Source: Paenibacillus mangrovi
Lineage (GTDB): Bacteria > Bacillota > Bacilli > Paenibacillales > Paenibacillaceae
NCBI RefSeq assembly: GCF_022898935.1
Contig: NZ_JALIRP010000004.1
Span: 62,001 to 126,000 of the forward strand
DNA length: 64,000 bases
Reading direction: 5' to 3'
This document shows, piece by piece, positions 25,401-33,842 of this stretch (the stretch's first letter is position 1; each line of letters starts with the position of its first letter). The position numbers were made by a program, and so were the translations under genes. The notes below the pieces were generated by a model, which searched no databases, had not been told where the DNA came from, and worked only from the letters and a program-made list of their open reading frames with translations.

Positions 25401-27634
25401 CAGACAACGGAGAGATTAGCCCTATAGCAGACGGAACCTTGAGAAATCTAACAATCCCTGATGTTCCTGCTTTTAAGTTTAACAACAGCACGACGACCTA
25501 CCCCGTAATGGTTCCTAATGATGTAAACACGATCGCTATAACGCCAATGCTTTCGGACGAAGAGGGTACCCTACAGTTCAACGGAAAGAATGTCCCCAAT
25601 AACACAGCACAGACGATTGACATTCCAATCGGTAAAAGTGAGGTTCATATCAAATCAACCGCAAGCGACGGGACGACGACAATGCTCTATACGTTGAACA
25701 TTCTGAAAGGCAATGTGAATGAACCAGGCACCAATATGGCCAGAAGCTATTCAGATATTACAGCAACAGCAGCACGTGAAGGCGAAGACTACAGTCCCCA
25801 GAAAATGGTTGACGGTAGCTATGGTACCATGTTCGCGAGTTTACGAGGCTACAACAACAGTCATCCGTTTCCACATGAGATTAATCTGACTTGGGATCAA
25901 CAGCAAACCTTTAACACCATCGTCATGGCCACGACATCAGGATTAATCCAGGGTATTTCCAATATTGATGTTCAGGCTTCTACAGACGGAGTAAACTTTG
26001 AGACCATAGCGAAGGAGGTACCGCTCCAATGGAACAGCAGCATCGATGACAACGTCATGGAGTACACCTTTGCCAATATTCCTACAATAAAGGACGCATT
26101 GAAGCTGAGAATACAGATTAATGATGCGAACTATACGACGTGGGGCATGTACGCGGTGTATGAGCTTGAGCTCTATAACCTTCCGGAAAACGGAGAGATT
26201 GGTGCGATTCATACACATACGATCACAGCGGGCGCGGGGGAAAACGGAACGATCAGCCCGAACGGCGCCGTTGTCGTCAATGATGGTGCTGATCAAACCT
26301 TTAAATTCAATCCGAACAATGGATACGAAATCGACAAGGTGAGGTTAGACGGTACCGACGTGACAGTGACCGGAAGCGTGTATACGGTTGCCAACATAAC
26401 CGCCGACCATATGATCCATGTTACGTTTAAGCGAAAGGACACGGGTGGCGGGAATAGTAACCCTCCAACGAGTGGTGGGAACAGTAGTATCCCTTCTACT
26501 GGTAGTGGTACAGCCAATGGAAACACCGATACTCATACGCTTATCGTGAAAAAGGAAGACCTAACCGCTCTAGCTTCCAATGGCGTTGTGACGATCGTAG
26601 CCAAAGATAAAGAGAAAATTGTACTTCCTTCAAATGCAGCCGAACTGCTCGGACATAATCAATTCGTCATTCAAACGAGTCTATTCACGTGGGAAGTACC
26701 CGCTGAACTGCTCAAATTATTAACAGATAAATTGCCCGCAATAGATAAACAAAATAGTACGATCGAGCTGATCATGACTCCCCTTTCCGAACCCGATGCG
26801 AAAAAACTTCAAGCGACAGGGCAATCGTCCACACACGCACAAATTAAACTTTCTGGCAATGTAATCCATTTCAGCTTATCGATTGTCGGAAAAGATGGTA
26901 AAGTGACAAGTTTGAGCAGCTTCGACAAACCGATGACGATTCGATTCAAAGCGGATCCTTCCTTAAATTCGAAACTGACTGGCATCTACGATTTGGCAGA
27001 CAATAATGAGCTGGAATATGTGGGAGGCACATTTATTAACGGAGAATGGGTCGCCAAGATTCACCATTTCGGTAAATATGCGTTGCTCGAATTCAAGAAA
27101 ATATTTACCGATGTGAAGTCAACGCACTGGGCGGCCGATGCGATCGAACAGTTAGCGGCGAAGCAATTTATTGACGGCACTAGTGCGGCAATGTTCGAAC
27201 CAGAGCGTTCCATAACACGGGCCGAATTTACAGCAATGCTTGTCAAAGCGTTGAGTCTGACATCCGTGGGCGAATCGAAATTTACGGATGTGTCGAAGGG
27301 TGCCTGGTATGAGGAAGCTGTTTCCATAGCGGTCAAAGCAGGAATTATTAAAGGAACTAGCACAACGACTTTCGATCCCGATGCGAGAATCAAACGTGAA
27401 GAAATGGTCACCATGATGATGCGGGCGTATGTGATCTTGAAAGACGTCAAGTTGAACGGAAATACTGCTTCTTCCTTTACTGACGAATCCTCTGTGGCAG
27501 CCTGGGCGCTTGATTCAGTAAGAGCGGCGGCGTCACTTCATTTGATTAATGGACGCGATGCAAACAAATTCGTTCCGAGCGGTATCACTTCCCGTGCAGA
27601 AGCAGCAGCTTTGCTCAATAGAGTTTTACAGTAA
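22406..27634 (+). CDS. Giant secreted DUF4091 glycosidase-like protein with cadherin-like, discoidin-like and SLH domains
   Basis: The 1742-residue protein has a signal peptide (about 1-29, cleaved after VYA). A DUF4091 region follows (about 200-590; HWGWNVWYVPHYGD and SLRYEAQRDGLEDYELMYQLK are typical), probably a glycoside-hydrolase fold. Next are a carbohydrate-binding-like domain (about 600-745), two tandem units each made of a cadherin-like beta-sandwich plus a discoidin-like domain (about 750-1265), a repeat starting HTITAGAGENGTISPNG, a Gly/Ser/Thr linker and three S-layer homology domains (about 1570-1742). It should sit on the cell surface and act on glycans. Operator sharing suggests co-induction with the ABC importer. 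The substrate is unknown. Confidence 0.88.
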   Translation: MFRRTTCIMICFMILASIFIQNYAPRVYADSRELDVWVVNAMKAVYRTSTIPANPVNSIDLVSAKNEYESEQIAVRSNRDFEITGIEFSDLASSVNTISNRNLSYHFEEYVLEDTVQPNQYRPDLVGTQIYPLSEIPDPLSSDPSIHVAANSTQPIFITNYVPADAAPGLYHGMVTVKSTLGDYQVPINVEVANVEVPQTSKANFVNYQWAMTNGFMIGGSPQEIADDPLTQSSYDVGQNYYGVETYSDKWFELMDHFAKTMSDYRQNMIWVRTDLLLNAKGTKMVSFKDGIPKDIDWSLFDRYVETFMKRGITHFANIHLIHALEQMPQSERPNNDDPADPWKTSIPEPGSLPVTDAYLTNYLTALHDHLEDKGWLNDNGFTWYQHTKDEPNGASITNYMTYIARQLKEIVPDFKTLDADAAGTLMNEAIKPYVDVWVPLTPVFQDKKNLYKAEQAAGKDLWVYTCDANPAPWLNRFWTQPILTGRLLFWNLSQDDVQGHLHWGWNVWYVPHYGDSTIVYPDKEHMTVKSSLRYEAQRDGLEDYELMYQLKQTNPKLAKRIADSAVSPSDPRKYTLDPEYIRMLHNYLVKAAAGESMDGIPIPVPISPYDGQDVPMTYMTDNTSSEITYNGEWFAKSRKYAYMGGVQATLKAEDNLTYTFKGSGIDLIAEKNEGSGKVAVYVDDSDPVIIDLYEKVQLDSISVYSNHNLSSAGKHTIKVVNLENKSLYVDGFRVSMYEGQKIYDGTLQSLELTNAPSFHFNKSKINYQVVIPKDVNVISITPTLADTNGTLDVNGKSTNSGKRLTFNIPTGKSEIHIRSTASDGETTSLYTLNFLKGNVNEPGTNMARSYSDITASAAREGDGGIYYGASKMVDGSYGTMFASKSGYTDTHPFPHEINLTWDQQQTFNTIVMATPSGLLQGISDIDVQVTSDGTNWKTIAKRVPIGWNSSTDDNIMEYTYANIPTVKDALKLRIRVNDANYTYWGIYALYELELYNLPDNGEISPIADGTLRNLTIPDVPAFKFNNSTTTYPVMVPNDVNTIAITPMLSDEEGTLQFNGKNVPNNTAQTIDIPIGKSEVHIKSTASDGTTTMLYTLNILKGNVNEPGTNMARSYSDITATAAREGEDYSPQKMVDGSYGTMFASLRGYNNSHPFPHEINLTWDQQQTFNTIVMATTSGLIQGISNIDVQASTDGVNFETIAKEVPLQWNSSIDDNVMEYTFANIPTIKDALKLRIQINDANYTTWGMYAVYELELYNLPENGEIGAIHTHTITAGAGENGTISPNGAVVVNDGADQTFKFNPNNGYEIDKVRLDGTDVTVTGSVYTVANITADHMIHVTFKRKDTGGGNSNPPTSGGNSSIPSTGSGTANGNTDTHTLIVKKEDLTALASNGVVTIVAKDKEKIVLPSNAAELLGHNQFVIQTSLFTWEVPAELLKLLTDKLPAIDKQNSTIELIMTPLSEPDAKKLQATGQSSTHAQIKLSGNVIHFSLSIVGKDGKVTSLSSFDKPMTIRFKADPSLNSKLTGIYDLADNNELEYVGGTFINGEWVAKIHHFGKYALLEFKKIFTDVKSTHWAADAIEQLAAKQFIDGTSAAMFEPERSITRAEFTAMLVKALSLTSVGESKFTDVSKGAWYEEAVSIAVKAGIIKGTSTTTFDPDARIKREEMVTMMMRAYVILKDVKLNGNTASSFTDESSVAAWALDSVRAAASLHLINGRDANKFVPSGITSRAEAAALLNRVLQ
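24645..26200 (+). repeat. Internal tandem duplication in the DUF4091 gene
   Basis: Two adjacent in-frame units of about 780 bases (24645-25420 and 25431-26200) are highly similar in DNA and protein. Both contain KGNVNEPGTNMARSYSDITA, VDGSYGTMFAS, HPFPHEINLTWDQQQTFNTI and ALKLRI..NDANYT. The first copy has four extra residues (GGIYYG region). Each encodes a cadherin-like strand block plus a discoidin-like module. Confidence 0.9.
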
Positions 27635-27710
27635 GATATCCCGATCATCAAGCAGGCTGATTTAGATTTTCATGCATTCATAAAAGGGTAATCGAAGGGA
27701 GTCATGCCGA

Positions 27711-29075
27711 ATGGCAAATAAAAAAGGGTTTATTTTCGTAATTGTTATGCTTTTGAACTTATTCCTTTTTGCCGCATGCGCATCGCAAGAAACAGGGAAG
27801 ACGGATGATGGTGGCGATACGCAGAAGATCCGGAAGGCGGAAGACGAGCAAGTCCTGGAAAAGAATCCGGAGGAGCCTGCCGTAAATATGGATGAAAACC
27901 TTACGTTGAAAATTATGCTTCCGTGGGGCGAGGACATGCTGAAGGAAAGAGTTACTGATACGCTGTACAAAAAATACCCGAATATCAAGCTGGAGCTGCT
28001 GCAGATGCCTGTCAACTCGACGGCCTTGCAGGAATTGAACGCCAATGGCATCGTTCCCGATATCATGCTGGCGCATGACGGGCTTGACGTGCTTCAAGAA
28101 ATGGATATGGCCTATCCGCTGGATGACATGATTGAAAAATCCCAGTATGACTTGACAAGGTTCAGAGGGGGGACCGTCGAAGCGGTCAGAGCCAGGGATC
28201 CGGAAGGAAAGAATCAATTGCTGGGGCTTCCGGCGGAAGATATGGTATTTGGATTATTTTACAACAAAGAGATTTTCGATAAATTCGGCGTCAAATATCC
28301 GACCGACGGCATGACCTGGGATGAAGTCATCGATCTTGCGAAAAAGCTGACGGCCGAGGTGGGGGGAGTGAAGTATCGCGGAATCAATTTTCTCAATATG
28401 GAGCAAGCCTTTGCCCAGCTGTCAGCTACCGGAACCAATCCCGCGACTGGCGAAACCCAATTTTCCAAAAACCCCGCTTTTGCCAATTTCTTCGACTTGT
28501 TGAAGCGAATGCAGAGCATTCCGGGCAATTACGAGAAGGATGTCGAAGATTATTTCCAAACACGCAATGTCGCGATGCAGGTTGAACATATTTATAGAGC
28601 ACCTTCTTTTACGACCGTTGAAGGATTAAAATTTGATATGGTCAGCTTTCCGACCTGGCCGGATAAACCGGGAGTCGGACCGTCGAACTTCGCATACCCT
28701 TGGGTTATTAATAAGCATAGCGAGCATAAGGAGCAAGCTTTTAAAGTGATCGAATGTATCTTGTCGGATGAAAATCAGCTCACACTCACTCGGATCGGGG
28801 TTCCTTCCCCACTGGCGGATACGAAAATTCGTGAACAATTCGGCGCAGCGAAAGGACTGCAGGAGCTGAACTTGAATTTAAAGGGCGTTTATTCGATGAA
28901 AGACGCGGAGCCTGCTTATTCTCCATACGGGCCTGAAACCCTATTCTTCGGAGAAAATTATATTCGGGACCAAATGCGAAAGTTTTTGGATTCGAACGAT
29001 GACATTCAAACGTATTTAAGAAAAATGGACGATGAGTACGCGGCTATCGTTACGGAGAAAAAGGAGAAACAATAA
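27711..29075 (+). CDS. Extracellular solute-binding lipoprotein, orphan
   Basis: The 454-residue protein starts MANKKGFIFVIVMLLNLFLFAACASQ, a lipoprotein signal with lipobox FAAC. The mature part is a type I solute-binding protein: LKIMLPWGEDMLKERVTDTLYKKYPNIKLELLQMP and GLPAEDMVFGLFYNKEIFDKFGVKYPTDGMTWDEVIDLAKKL are standard for sugar-binding proteins of Paenibacillus. GAAGGGAG is about 10 bases before the ATG. No permease genes are next to it; the nearest in this locus are 10 kb away on the other strand with their own binding protein. It may serve those permeases, or its permeases may have been lost. Weak homology between the two binding proteins favours a distinct substrate. Confidence 0.9.
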   Translation: MANKKGFIFVIVMLLNLFLFAACASQETGKTDDGGDTQKIRKAEDEQVLEKNPEEPAVNMDENLTLKIMLPWGEDMLKERVTDTLYKKYPNIKLELLQMPVNSTALQELNANGIVPDIMLAHDGLDVLQEMDMAYPLDDMIEKSQYDLTRFRGGTVEAVRARDPEGKNQLLGLPAEDMVFGLFYNKEIFDKFGVKYPTDGMTWDEVIDLAKKLTAEVGGVKYRGINFLNMEQAFAQLSATGTNPATGETQFSKNPAFANFFDLLKRMQSIPGNYEKDVEDYFQTRNVAMQVEHIYRAPSFTTVEGLKFDMVSFPTWPDKPGVGPSNFAYPWVINKHSEHKEQAFKVIECILSDENQLTLTRIGVPSPLADTKIREQFGAAKGLQELNLNLKGVYSMKDAEPAYSPYGPETLFFGENYIRDQMRKFLDSNDDIQTYLRKMDDEYAAIVTEKKEKQ

Positions 29076-29129
29076 AGCCGCTGTAGAGAAAATCACATTT
29101 GAGGACGTTGAAGGGCTTGCCGGTCATGG

Positions 29130-29318
29130 ATGAGGAGACATGGCCTTATGAAGAAGGATTTCGTAAAGCTGGTTAGAGGGGGCAACTCAGGCCAGGGACT
29201 TACGACAGCTTCGACTTCGGTTCAAAGTCACTTGATGGCATTTGCTGCAGAGAAATTGCGAGAGGAACATAGAGTGATTGAGTTAAAAGAATTTGAGGAA
29301 AGTCTGCAACAATCGTAA
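29130..29318 (+). pseudogene. Gfo/Idh/MocA oxidoreductase, C-terminal remnant
   Basis: The frame reads KDFVKLVRGGNSGQGLTTASTSVQSHLMAFAAEKLREEHRVIELKEFEESL. The segment SVQSHLMAFAAEKSR.E.RVI.L..FE is the usual C-terminus of Paenibacillus Gfo/Idh/MocA sugar oxidoreductases. The Rossmann domain and EKP motif are absent and the upstream frame is closed, so about 85 percent of the gene is gone. It is a scar of a sugar-catabolism gene lost between the binding protein and the fucosidase. Confidence 0.65.
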
Positions 29319-29364
29319 TAATTTCACATCGATGTGACGCGGAGAAACTGAAGGAGGTAGTTCG

Positions 29365-30780
29365 ATGAATGATATGGAAACCAAGGAATCTCAGCAAGCC
29401 GAAGCGAAGGAAGTGAAAGAAGGTGTCCACGGTTACAGCAGCGAGACGAATTGGGTGAAGCCGGAAAATCCAATTACGCTGGAAAGATTGGAGTGGTTCA
29501 AGGATCAGAAATTGGCTCTGATGATGCATTGGGGACCTTATTCGCAGATCGGGGTCGAGTCCTCCTGGATTCTCAGTGACGAAGACGGTGATTGGGCTCG
29601 TAATGATGTCGACTGGACGAGCGACTACGAAGAGATGAAGCGAGAATATTTCGACCTGAACCGCACTTTCAATCCGCTCCGCTTCCAGCCAGAGCTATGG
29701 GCGGAAATTGCTGCCGAAGGCGGGTTCAAATATTTAATTTTTACAACAAAGCATCACGACGGATATTGTATGTGGGACACACATACGACGAATTACCGAA
29801 TTACTGGCTCCGAAACGCCGTTTCATACACATCGCTATGCCGACGTTTGCAAGCATGTGTTTGATGCTTTCCGCAGCAAGGGGCTTGCGATTGCCGCTTA
29901 TTTCTCGAAGGCAGATTGGCAAACGCCGTATTACTGGACGCCAGGAATGAAGCGGGGCCGCGATACGTGGAGAGGGCCCTCGTACTCACCCGAGGAATAT
30001 CCGTGGCTGTGGGATCAATTCGTCAATTTCACCCATGAGCAGATCATGGAGCTGATGACCCATTACGGCCGGATCGATATTTTGTGGCTTGATGCAGGCT
30101 GGGTAAATGATAGTGACCAGGTTAAGCAAGACATTCGGCTCAGCGAGGTCATCGGGCGCGCCCGTCAGACGCAGCCGTGGCTGCTGTCCGCGGACCGTAC
30201 AGTCGGAGGGCCTTACGAAAATTATGTGACGCCGGAGCAAGCGATTCCGCAGTATCCACTGAACGTGCCTTGGGAAAGCTGCATTACGATGGGCACACAG
30301 TGGGCTTTTAAATACGAAGACCAGTATAAATCGGGAAGGGAGCTCGTTCACATTCTGATGGAAGTCGTATCAAAAGGCGGAAATTTGGCGCTGAATGTAG
30401 GTCCTCAGCCCGACGGCAGATTGCCGGCCGGGGCGGTTAAGAGTATCAGGGAATTGGGCGCATGGATGAAGGTTTACGGTGAAGCAGTATACTGCACACG
30501 CGTGTGCGGGCCATATTTTGTCGATTCCTGTGCGTTCACCATGAAAGGAAATACCGTGTACTGTACGTACTTATATGAAAGCGCAGATGAAGCCGTCTCC
30601 AAGGTGGTTCATATTCCTTACTTGGATCCCGTTACCGGTATTGATCTTGTCGGAAGCGATGCCTTGCTGCAGGTTGAGCGTACGGCGGAAGGAATCTCAA
30701 TCACGCTTCCGGATTGCGAATTGAACGGGCAGGCTCCGATCGCGCATGTTTTCCGCATGCAGAAGGGCGAGGAGGCATAA
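29365..30780 (+). CDS. GH29 alpha-L-fucosidase-like glycoside hydrolase
   Basis: The 471-residue protein has family GH29 sequence: LALMMHWGPYSQIG, FKYLIFTTKHHDGYCMWDT (the conserved KHHDG active-site region) and IDILWLDAGW, whose Asp is at the position of the GH29 nucleophile. VSKGGNLALNVGPQPDGRLP closes the barrel, then a small beta domain (about 380-471) follows. No signal peptide is visible, so it would act in the cytoplasm on imported oligosaccharides. AAGGAGG precedes the ATG. The last ~90 codons are duplicated at 15171-15447. The acid/base residue cannot be assigned by eye. Confidence 0.92.
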   Translation: MNDMETKESQQAEAKEVKEGVHGYSSETNWVKPENPITLERLEWFKDQKLALMMHWGPYSQIGVESSWILSDEDGDWARNDVDWTSDYEEMKREYFDLNRTFNPLRFQPELWAEIAAEGGFKYLIFTTKHHDGYCMWDTHTTNYRITGSETPFHTHRYADVCKHVFDAFRSKGLAIAAYFSKADWQTPYYWTPGMKRGRDTWRGPSYSPEEYPWLWDQFVNFTHEQIMELMTHYGRIDILWLDAGWVNDSDQVKQDIRLSEVIGRARQTQPWLLSADRTVGGPYENYVTPEQAIPQYPLNVPWESCITMGTQWAFKYEDQYKSGRELVHILMEVVSKGGNLALNVGPQPDGRLPAGAVKSIRELGAWMKVYGEAVYCTRVCGPYFVDSCAFTMKGNTVYCTYLYESADEAVSKVVHIPYLDPVTGIDLVGSDALLQVERTAEGISITLPDCELNGQAPIAHVFRMQKGEEA

Positions 30781-31251
30781 GTGATAATCAACGGCTACTG
30801 CCAATGTTGGGTTATGAGGAGAGTATGATCGAACCAATGTATCCAGCTCGAGGAGCAGGAGACCCGGTTTTCCAAGAACTTATGCAGACGCTAAATTGAG
30901 AATTAAACAGCAAGTCTCTAATGTCATGAAATGCAACCTTTATTTAGGAAATTGACATAAAGCAACCCCCAAATCAAAAGCATTTGATTCGGGGGTTGTA
31001 CTGTACCTGTCGTGCCTACATTATTACGGGACTATAAGATACGTTAAATCGCAGTTTTTTTGTTTTAAAGCTATATGTTCTTATCCCAACCCAAAAGAGA
31101 AGAACGACCCTATTCGAATTAAAACCAAGCCTAAATGAACCTCAGCTCTCGAGAATGGTACCACTGTCATTAAGCTATTCCAGCTAATAGCTCAATATTT
31201 GTGAATATAAATATTTTTTATTCATACATTTTTATAAAGGGGTATTATTGA
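30781..31251. other. Gene-poor stretch with a strong hairpin
   Basis: The first 120 bases contain a short frame (GYEESMIEPMYPARGAGDPVFQELMQTLN) that I do not recognise and that may be a gene remnant. No other frame is convincing before the TetR pseudogene. Confidence 0.35.
30963..30999 (+). terminator. Terminator-like hairpin after the fucosidase
   Basis: CAACCCCCAAATCAAA and TTTGATTCGGGGGTTG form a 16-base stem with one mismatch around AGCA. There is no U tract, but it is the only strong stem after the operon. Confidence 0.6.
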
Positions 31252-31863
31252 ATGCCGAAGGGACTTAATGAATATGAAAAACAAGAAATCACTAATTCAC
31301 TTATAGAACAAGGAAAGATTCTTTTTAGTGAGCTTGGGTTTCAAAAAACCAGTATTAATGAAATCACGAAGAAAGTTGGTATTGCTCCAGGTACTTTTTA
31401 TAAATTTTACAATTCTAAAGAAGAGTTGTATTTCGAGATTCTTGAAAGAGAGGAGGATCAATTAAGATAACAATTCCTTAGTGTAGATATCTCTAAAGAA
31501 AACGAACCTAAACAAGTCGTTAAGCATCTGCTCCTTCATATAGTCAATACAATCGAGACAAATGCACTTATTCGTCAATTCTATTTTGAGAACAATATCG
31601 AATTCCTACTTAGGAAGTTACCAATAGAAAACGGGAAGAACATTTTAACAATGACACTGCCTGCATTTATTCCATTAATTGAAAGATGGCAAAAGGAAGG
31701 CTTAATTGTTCAAAAATCCCCCGAGGTAATTTCGGGTGTATTCCATTCTTTATTTGTACTTACACTTCATAAAAAAGATATTGGGGAATCTGACTATAGG
31801 CAAACCATTGATTTCTTTATTGATCTTGTTGTTGATGGTCTATTTAATAAGGAGGACGTTTAA
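31252..31863 (+). pseudogene. TetR-family regulator with one in-frame stop
   Basis: The first 72 codons form a TetR DNA-binding domain (IEQGKILFSELGFQKTSINEITKKVGIAPGTFYKFYNSKEELYFEILEREEDQLR). TAA at 31468-31470 interrupts it, and the same frame continues for 131 codons as a plausible ligand domain (VNTIETNALIRQFYFENN, IPLIERWQKEGLIVQKSPEVISGVFHSLF). A single AAA or CAA to TAA change explains it. The SRPBCC gene starts directly after the final stop, so both formed an operon. The DNA is AT-rich compared with neighbours. Confidence 0.8.
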
Positions 31864-32358
31864 ATGAAAGGTAAATTTCAGTGGAAAGCCGAAATTCATA
31901 TTAATGCATCCCAAAAACGGGTTTGGGAAATCATTGATGATATCTCATTAATCCCCAAATATCACCCTGATGTTGCCAAGGTTATTCTGATATCTGGACA
32001 AAAAAACCGTGCTGTTGGTGTTAAATATCAGTGTAATATTCTTGAAGGAAGAAAAGGAAATTGTATTGAAAAAGTATGTGAGTATATTCCTAATGTTAAA
32101 GTATCTACTTTTATGTCTGAAGATAGTTGGGGTATGCACAAAATGTTAGCGGATTTTGTATTGGAAACTACCCTTTTACCTCAAGATAATAATTCTACGA
32201 TTTTATTATTTGAAGCCTTCTATAATCCAGTTGGATTTTTTAACAAATTACTAAATGTACTATGGCTTAGGAGAGTAATTAAAAAAAGATCTTTAATAGT
32301 AATGACGGGGATAAAGAGGCTTTCGGAGAATACTAGTATCGCCAACACGTATACCTAA
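31864..32358 (+). CDS. SRPBCC/polyketide-cyclase-like protein
   Basis: The 164-residue protein starts KGKFQWKAEIHINASQKRVWEIIDDISLIPKYHPDVAKVILIS, the standard opening of the START/SRPBCC fold that encloses a hydrophobic ligand. No catalytic residue can be inferred. It begins immediately after the TetR stop, with AAGGAGG inside the TetR 3' end, and was probably regulated by it. As the TetR gene has a stop, expression may now be constitutive. Confidence 0.8.
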   Translation: MKGKFQWKAEIHINASQKRVWEIIDDISLIPKYHPDVAKVILISGQKNRAVGVKYQCNILEGRKGNCIEKVCEYIPNVKVSTFMSEDSWGMHKMLADFVLETTLLPQDNNSTILLFEAFYNPVGFFNKLLNVLWLRRVIKKRSLIVMTGIKRLSENTSIANTYT

Positions 32359-32428
32359 TAGAAATGAGTTATGCTCATGTGGAAGTGGGAAGGAGCTTGT
32401 GTTTCTTAGTCCTTCTTTGCTTTGATGT

Positions 32429-32520
32429 TTAAGCTAACGGGACACGATAGCGTGGAGCTGCCGCAAGGACAGCTCCTTTTGATGTTTATTGAAGTAACGG
32501 GCAGGTTAGTCCCAATATGT
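32429..32520 (+). repeat. Dispersed CTAACGGG element, copy R3
   Basis: The left arm AAGCTAACGGGACACGATAG is followed by a variant central hairpin (GGAGCTG...CAGCTCC, 32455-32476) and the right arm AAGTAACGGGCAGGTTAGTC, then CCAATATGTGGTA. It follows the SRPBCC gene. The central hairpin differs from the main GC-rich type. Confidence 0.85.
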
Positions 32521-32634
32521 GGTAACTATTAGGGATACTTAAGGGCACGGTGTGAGGTAATGTGGTAATTTACTTTCTAAAAGTGGATAGGAAGTTTTAT
32601 AAAGACAAGGGTTACTGTATTAGTTGTTGAAAAT

Positions 32635-32652
32635 TTAGTACGACCGTGCTAA
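32635..32652. promoter_or_regulatory. Inverted-repeat operator of the TetR gene
   Basis: TTAGTAC-GACC-GTGCTAA is a dyad with one mismatch, ending 9 bases before the start codon. TetR proteins usually bind such sites upstream of their own gene, so autorepression is likely. Confidence 0.5.
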
Positions 32653-32661
32653 AATTTATCC

Positions 32662-33282
32662 ATGAGTACTAAATCTAATGAAAAGTCGTTTATTGAAAAA
32701 GCGCGAAGATCGCAAATCATGGAAATCGCAATTGAAACAATATGCGATATCGGGTATGCACAGGCTTCGATCGGACAAATTGCAAAACGCGCTGGGGTTA
32801 GTAAGGGGGTAATTACGTATCATTTTCCCAGCAAGGATGAACTCATGCAGAATATTGTAGAGGATTTGTACTTGAAGGGCGCCTCGTTTATGTCAAAAAT
32901 TGCAACAGAGTCTACTGCCTCTAATATGCTACGGAGATATATTGAGACGAATTTAGAATTTATTCTTGCTCACAAACAGCATGTGGCAGCTGTCGCCGAA
33001 ATTGTAATGAATGTTAGAGATGAGGAGGGAAAGCTGATATATCACCAACCTGCAGATAACGCGATATATGTGCCGCTTATCGAGATACTGCAGTGGGGCC
33101 AAGAGGACGGCAGCTTCCGGCCTATTTTGCCGACAAGTGCCCAAGTGTTGGCAATGACGATTCGAAGTGCCATTGATCTCGCGAGTCAGCAGCTAGTAGC
33201 AAACCCTGATTTTAATATGAAGGAGTATGCTAAAGAGCTGATCCAATTGTTTGAAGCAGCAACCCGCAAATCTCCTATTTGA
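32662..33282 (+). CDS. TetR/AcrR-family transcriptional regulator
   Basis: The 206-residue protein has the TetR helix-turn-helix at about 14-60 (RRSQIMEIAIETICDIGYAQASIGQIAKRAGVSKGVITYHFPSKDEL) and an all-helical ligand domain resembling the BetI/YxaF-like group. There is no clear Shine-Dalgarno sequence, and an inverted repeat lies just upstream, so transcription may start very near the ATG. The small membrane protein gene 31 bases downstream is the likely cotranscribed target. The ligand is unknown. Confidence 0.9.
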   Translation: MSTKSNEKSFIEKARRSQIMEIAIETICDIGYAQASIGQIAKRAGVSKGVITYHFPSKDELMQNIVEDLYLKGASFMSKIATESTASNMLRRYIETNLEFILAHKQHVAAVAEIVMNVRDEEGKLIYHQPADNAIYVPLIEILQWGQEDGSFRPILPTSAQVLAMTIRSAIDLASQQLVANPDFNMKEYAKELIQLFEAATRKSPI

Positions 33283-33313
33283 ATGTATAAATTGTAAAAA
33301 AGGAGCTGATATA

Positions 33314-33517
33314 TTGAAAACATTTCTATTAATCCTCGGCGTCATTTTTTTTGGTTTAGGCGTTCGTGGAATCATCGTTGGTTTTGTTCACGGTTCGGGT
33401 GGTTCATTTCTTCTTTACAAAAATCTGCCGGATAACATGGAGATGTATGCCAATATTTTGTTTATTATCATTAGCTTTTTCATTCTGGGGGTTTCGAAAA
33501 ATAAAAAGAAGGTGTGA
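33314..33517 (+). CDS. Small two-helix membrane protein
   Basis: A 67-residue protein with two likely membrane helices, LKTFLLILGVIFFGLGVRGIIVGF and MYANILFIIISFFILGVS, and a basic end (KNKKKV). The start is TTG, preceded by AAAGGAG at 8 bases; longer versions using the TetR 3' end have no RBS. It lies directly after the TetR gene and may be its target. No family is recognised. Confidence 0.65.
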   Translation: MKTFLLILGVIFFGLGVRGIIVGFVHGSGGSFLLYKNLPDNMEMYANILFIIISFFILGVSKNKKKV

Positions 33518-33570
33518 GGGTACCCAGATGAAACTCGAACCACACCGGACGCAAGGGCATTGAAGACACA

Positions 33571-33645
33571 ACGGCAGCCGGCCAGAAAAGATCGGCTGCC
33601 GTTTTCATTAAGCTAACGGGCAGTTTAGTTGAACAAGAGGGTGTT
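33571..33645 (+). repeat. Dispersed CTAACGGG element, copy R4 (central hairpin and right arm)
   Basis: ACGGCAGCCGG...CGGCTGCCGT forms the central stem, followed by TTTTCATT and the right arm AAGCTAACGGGCAGTTTAGT. The left arm is missing. The T-rich tract after the stem means it could act as the terminator of the TetR/membrane protein unit. Confidence 0.85.
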
Positions 33646-33842
33646 ATTTTTGTTAATATTAAACAAAAGGGAGGGGGTGATGTGCATAGAAAGAAATAGG
33701 AGGGTTACGTGTGATAGATCAAAAATCCTGAGTAACTTTGCGAATCGTGATACAAGCAGGCTCCAGTAGTTTCTTCAACTTCCGAAATAGCAATCGATAA
33801 GAAACCTGGCAACCGCCCTAACTATGAAGGAGGAACATATTA

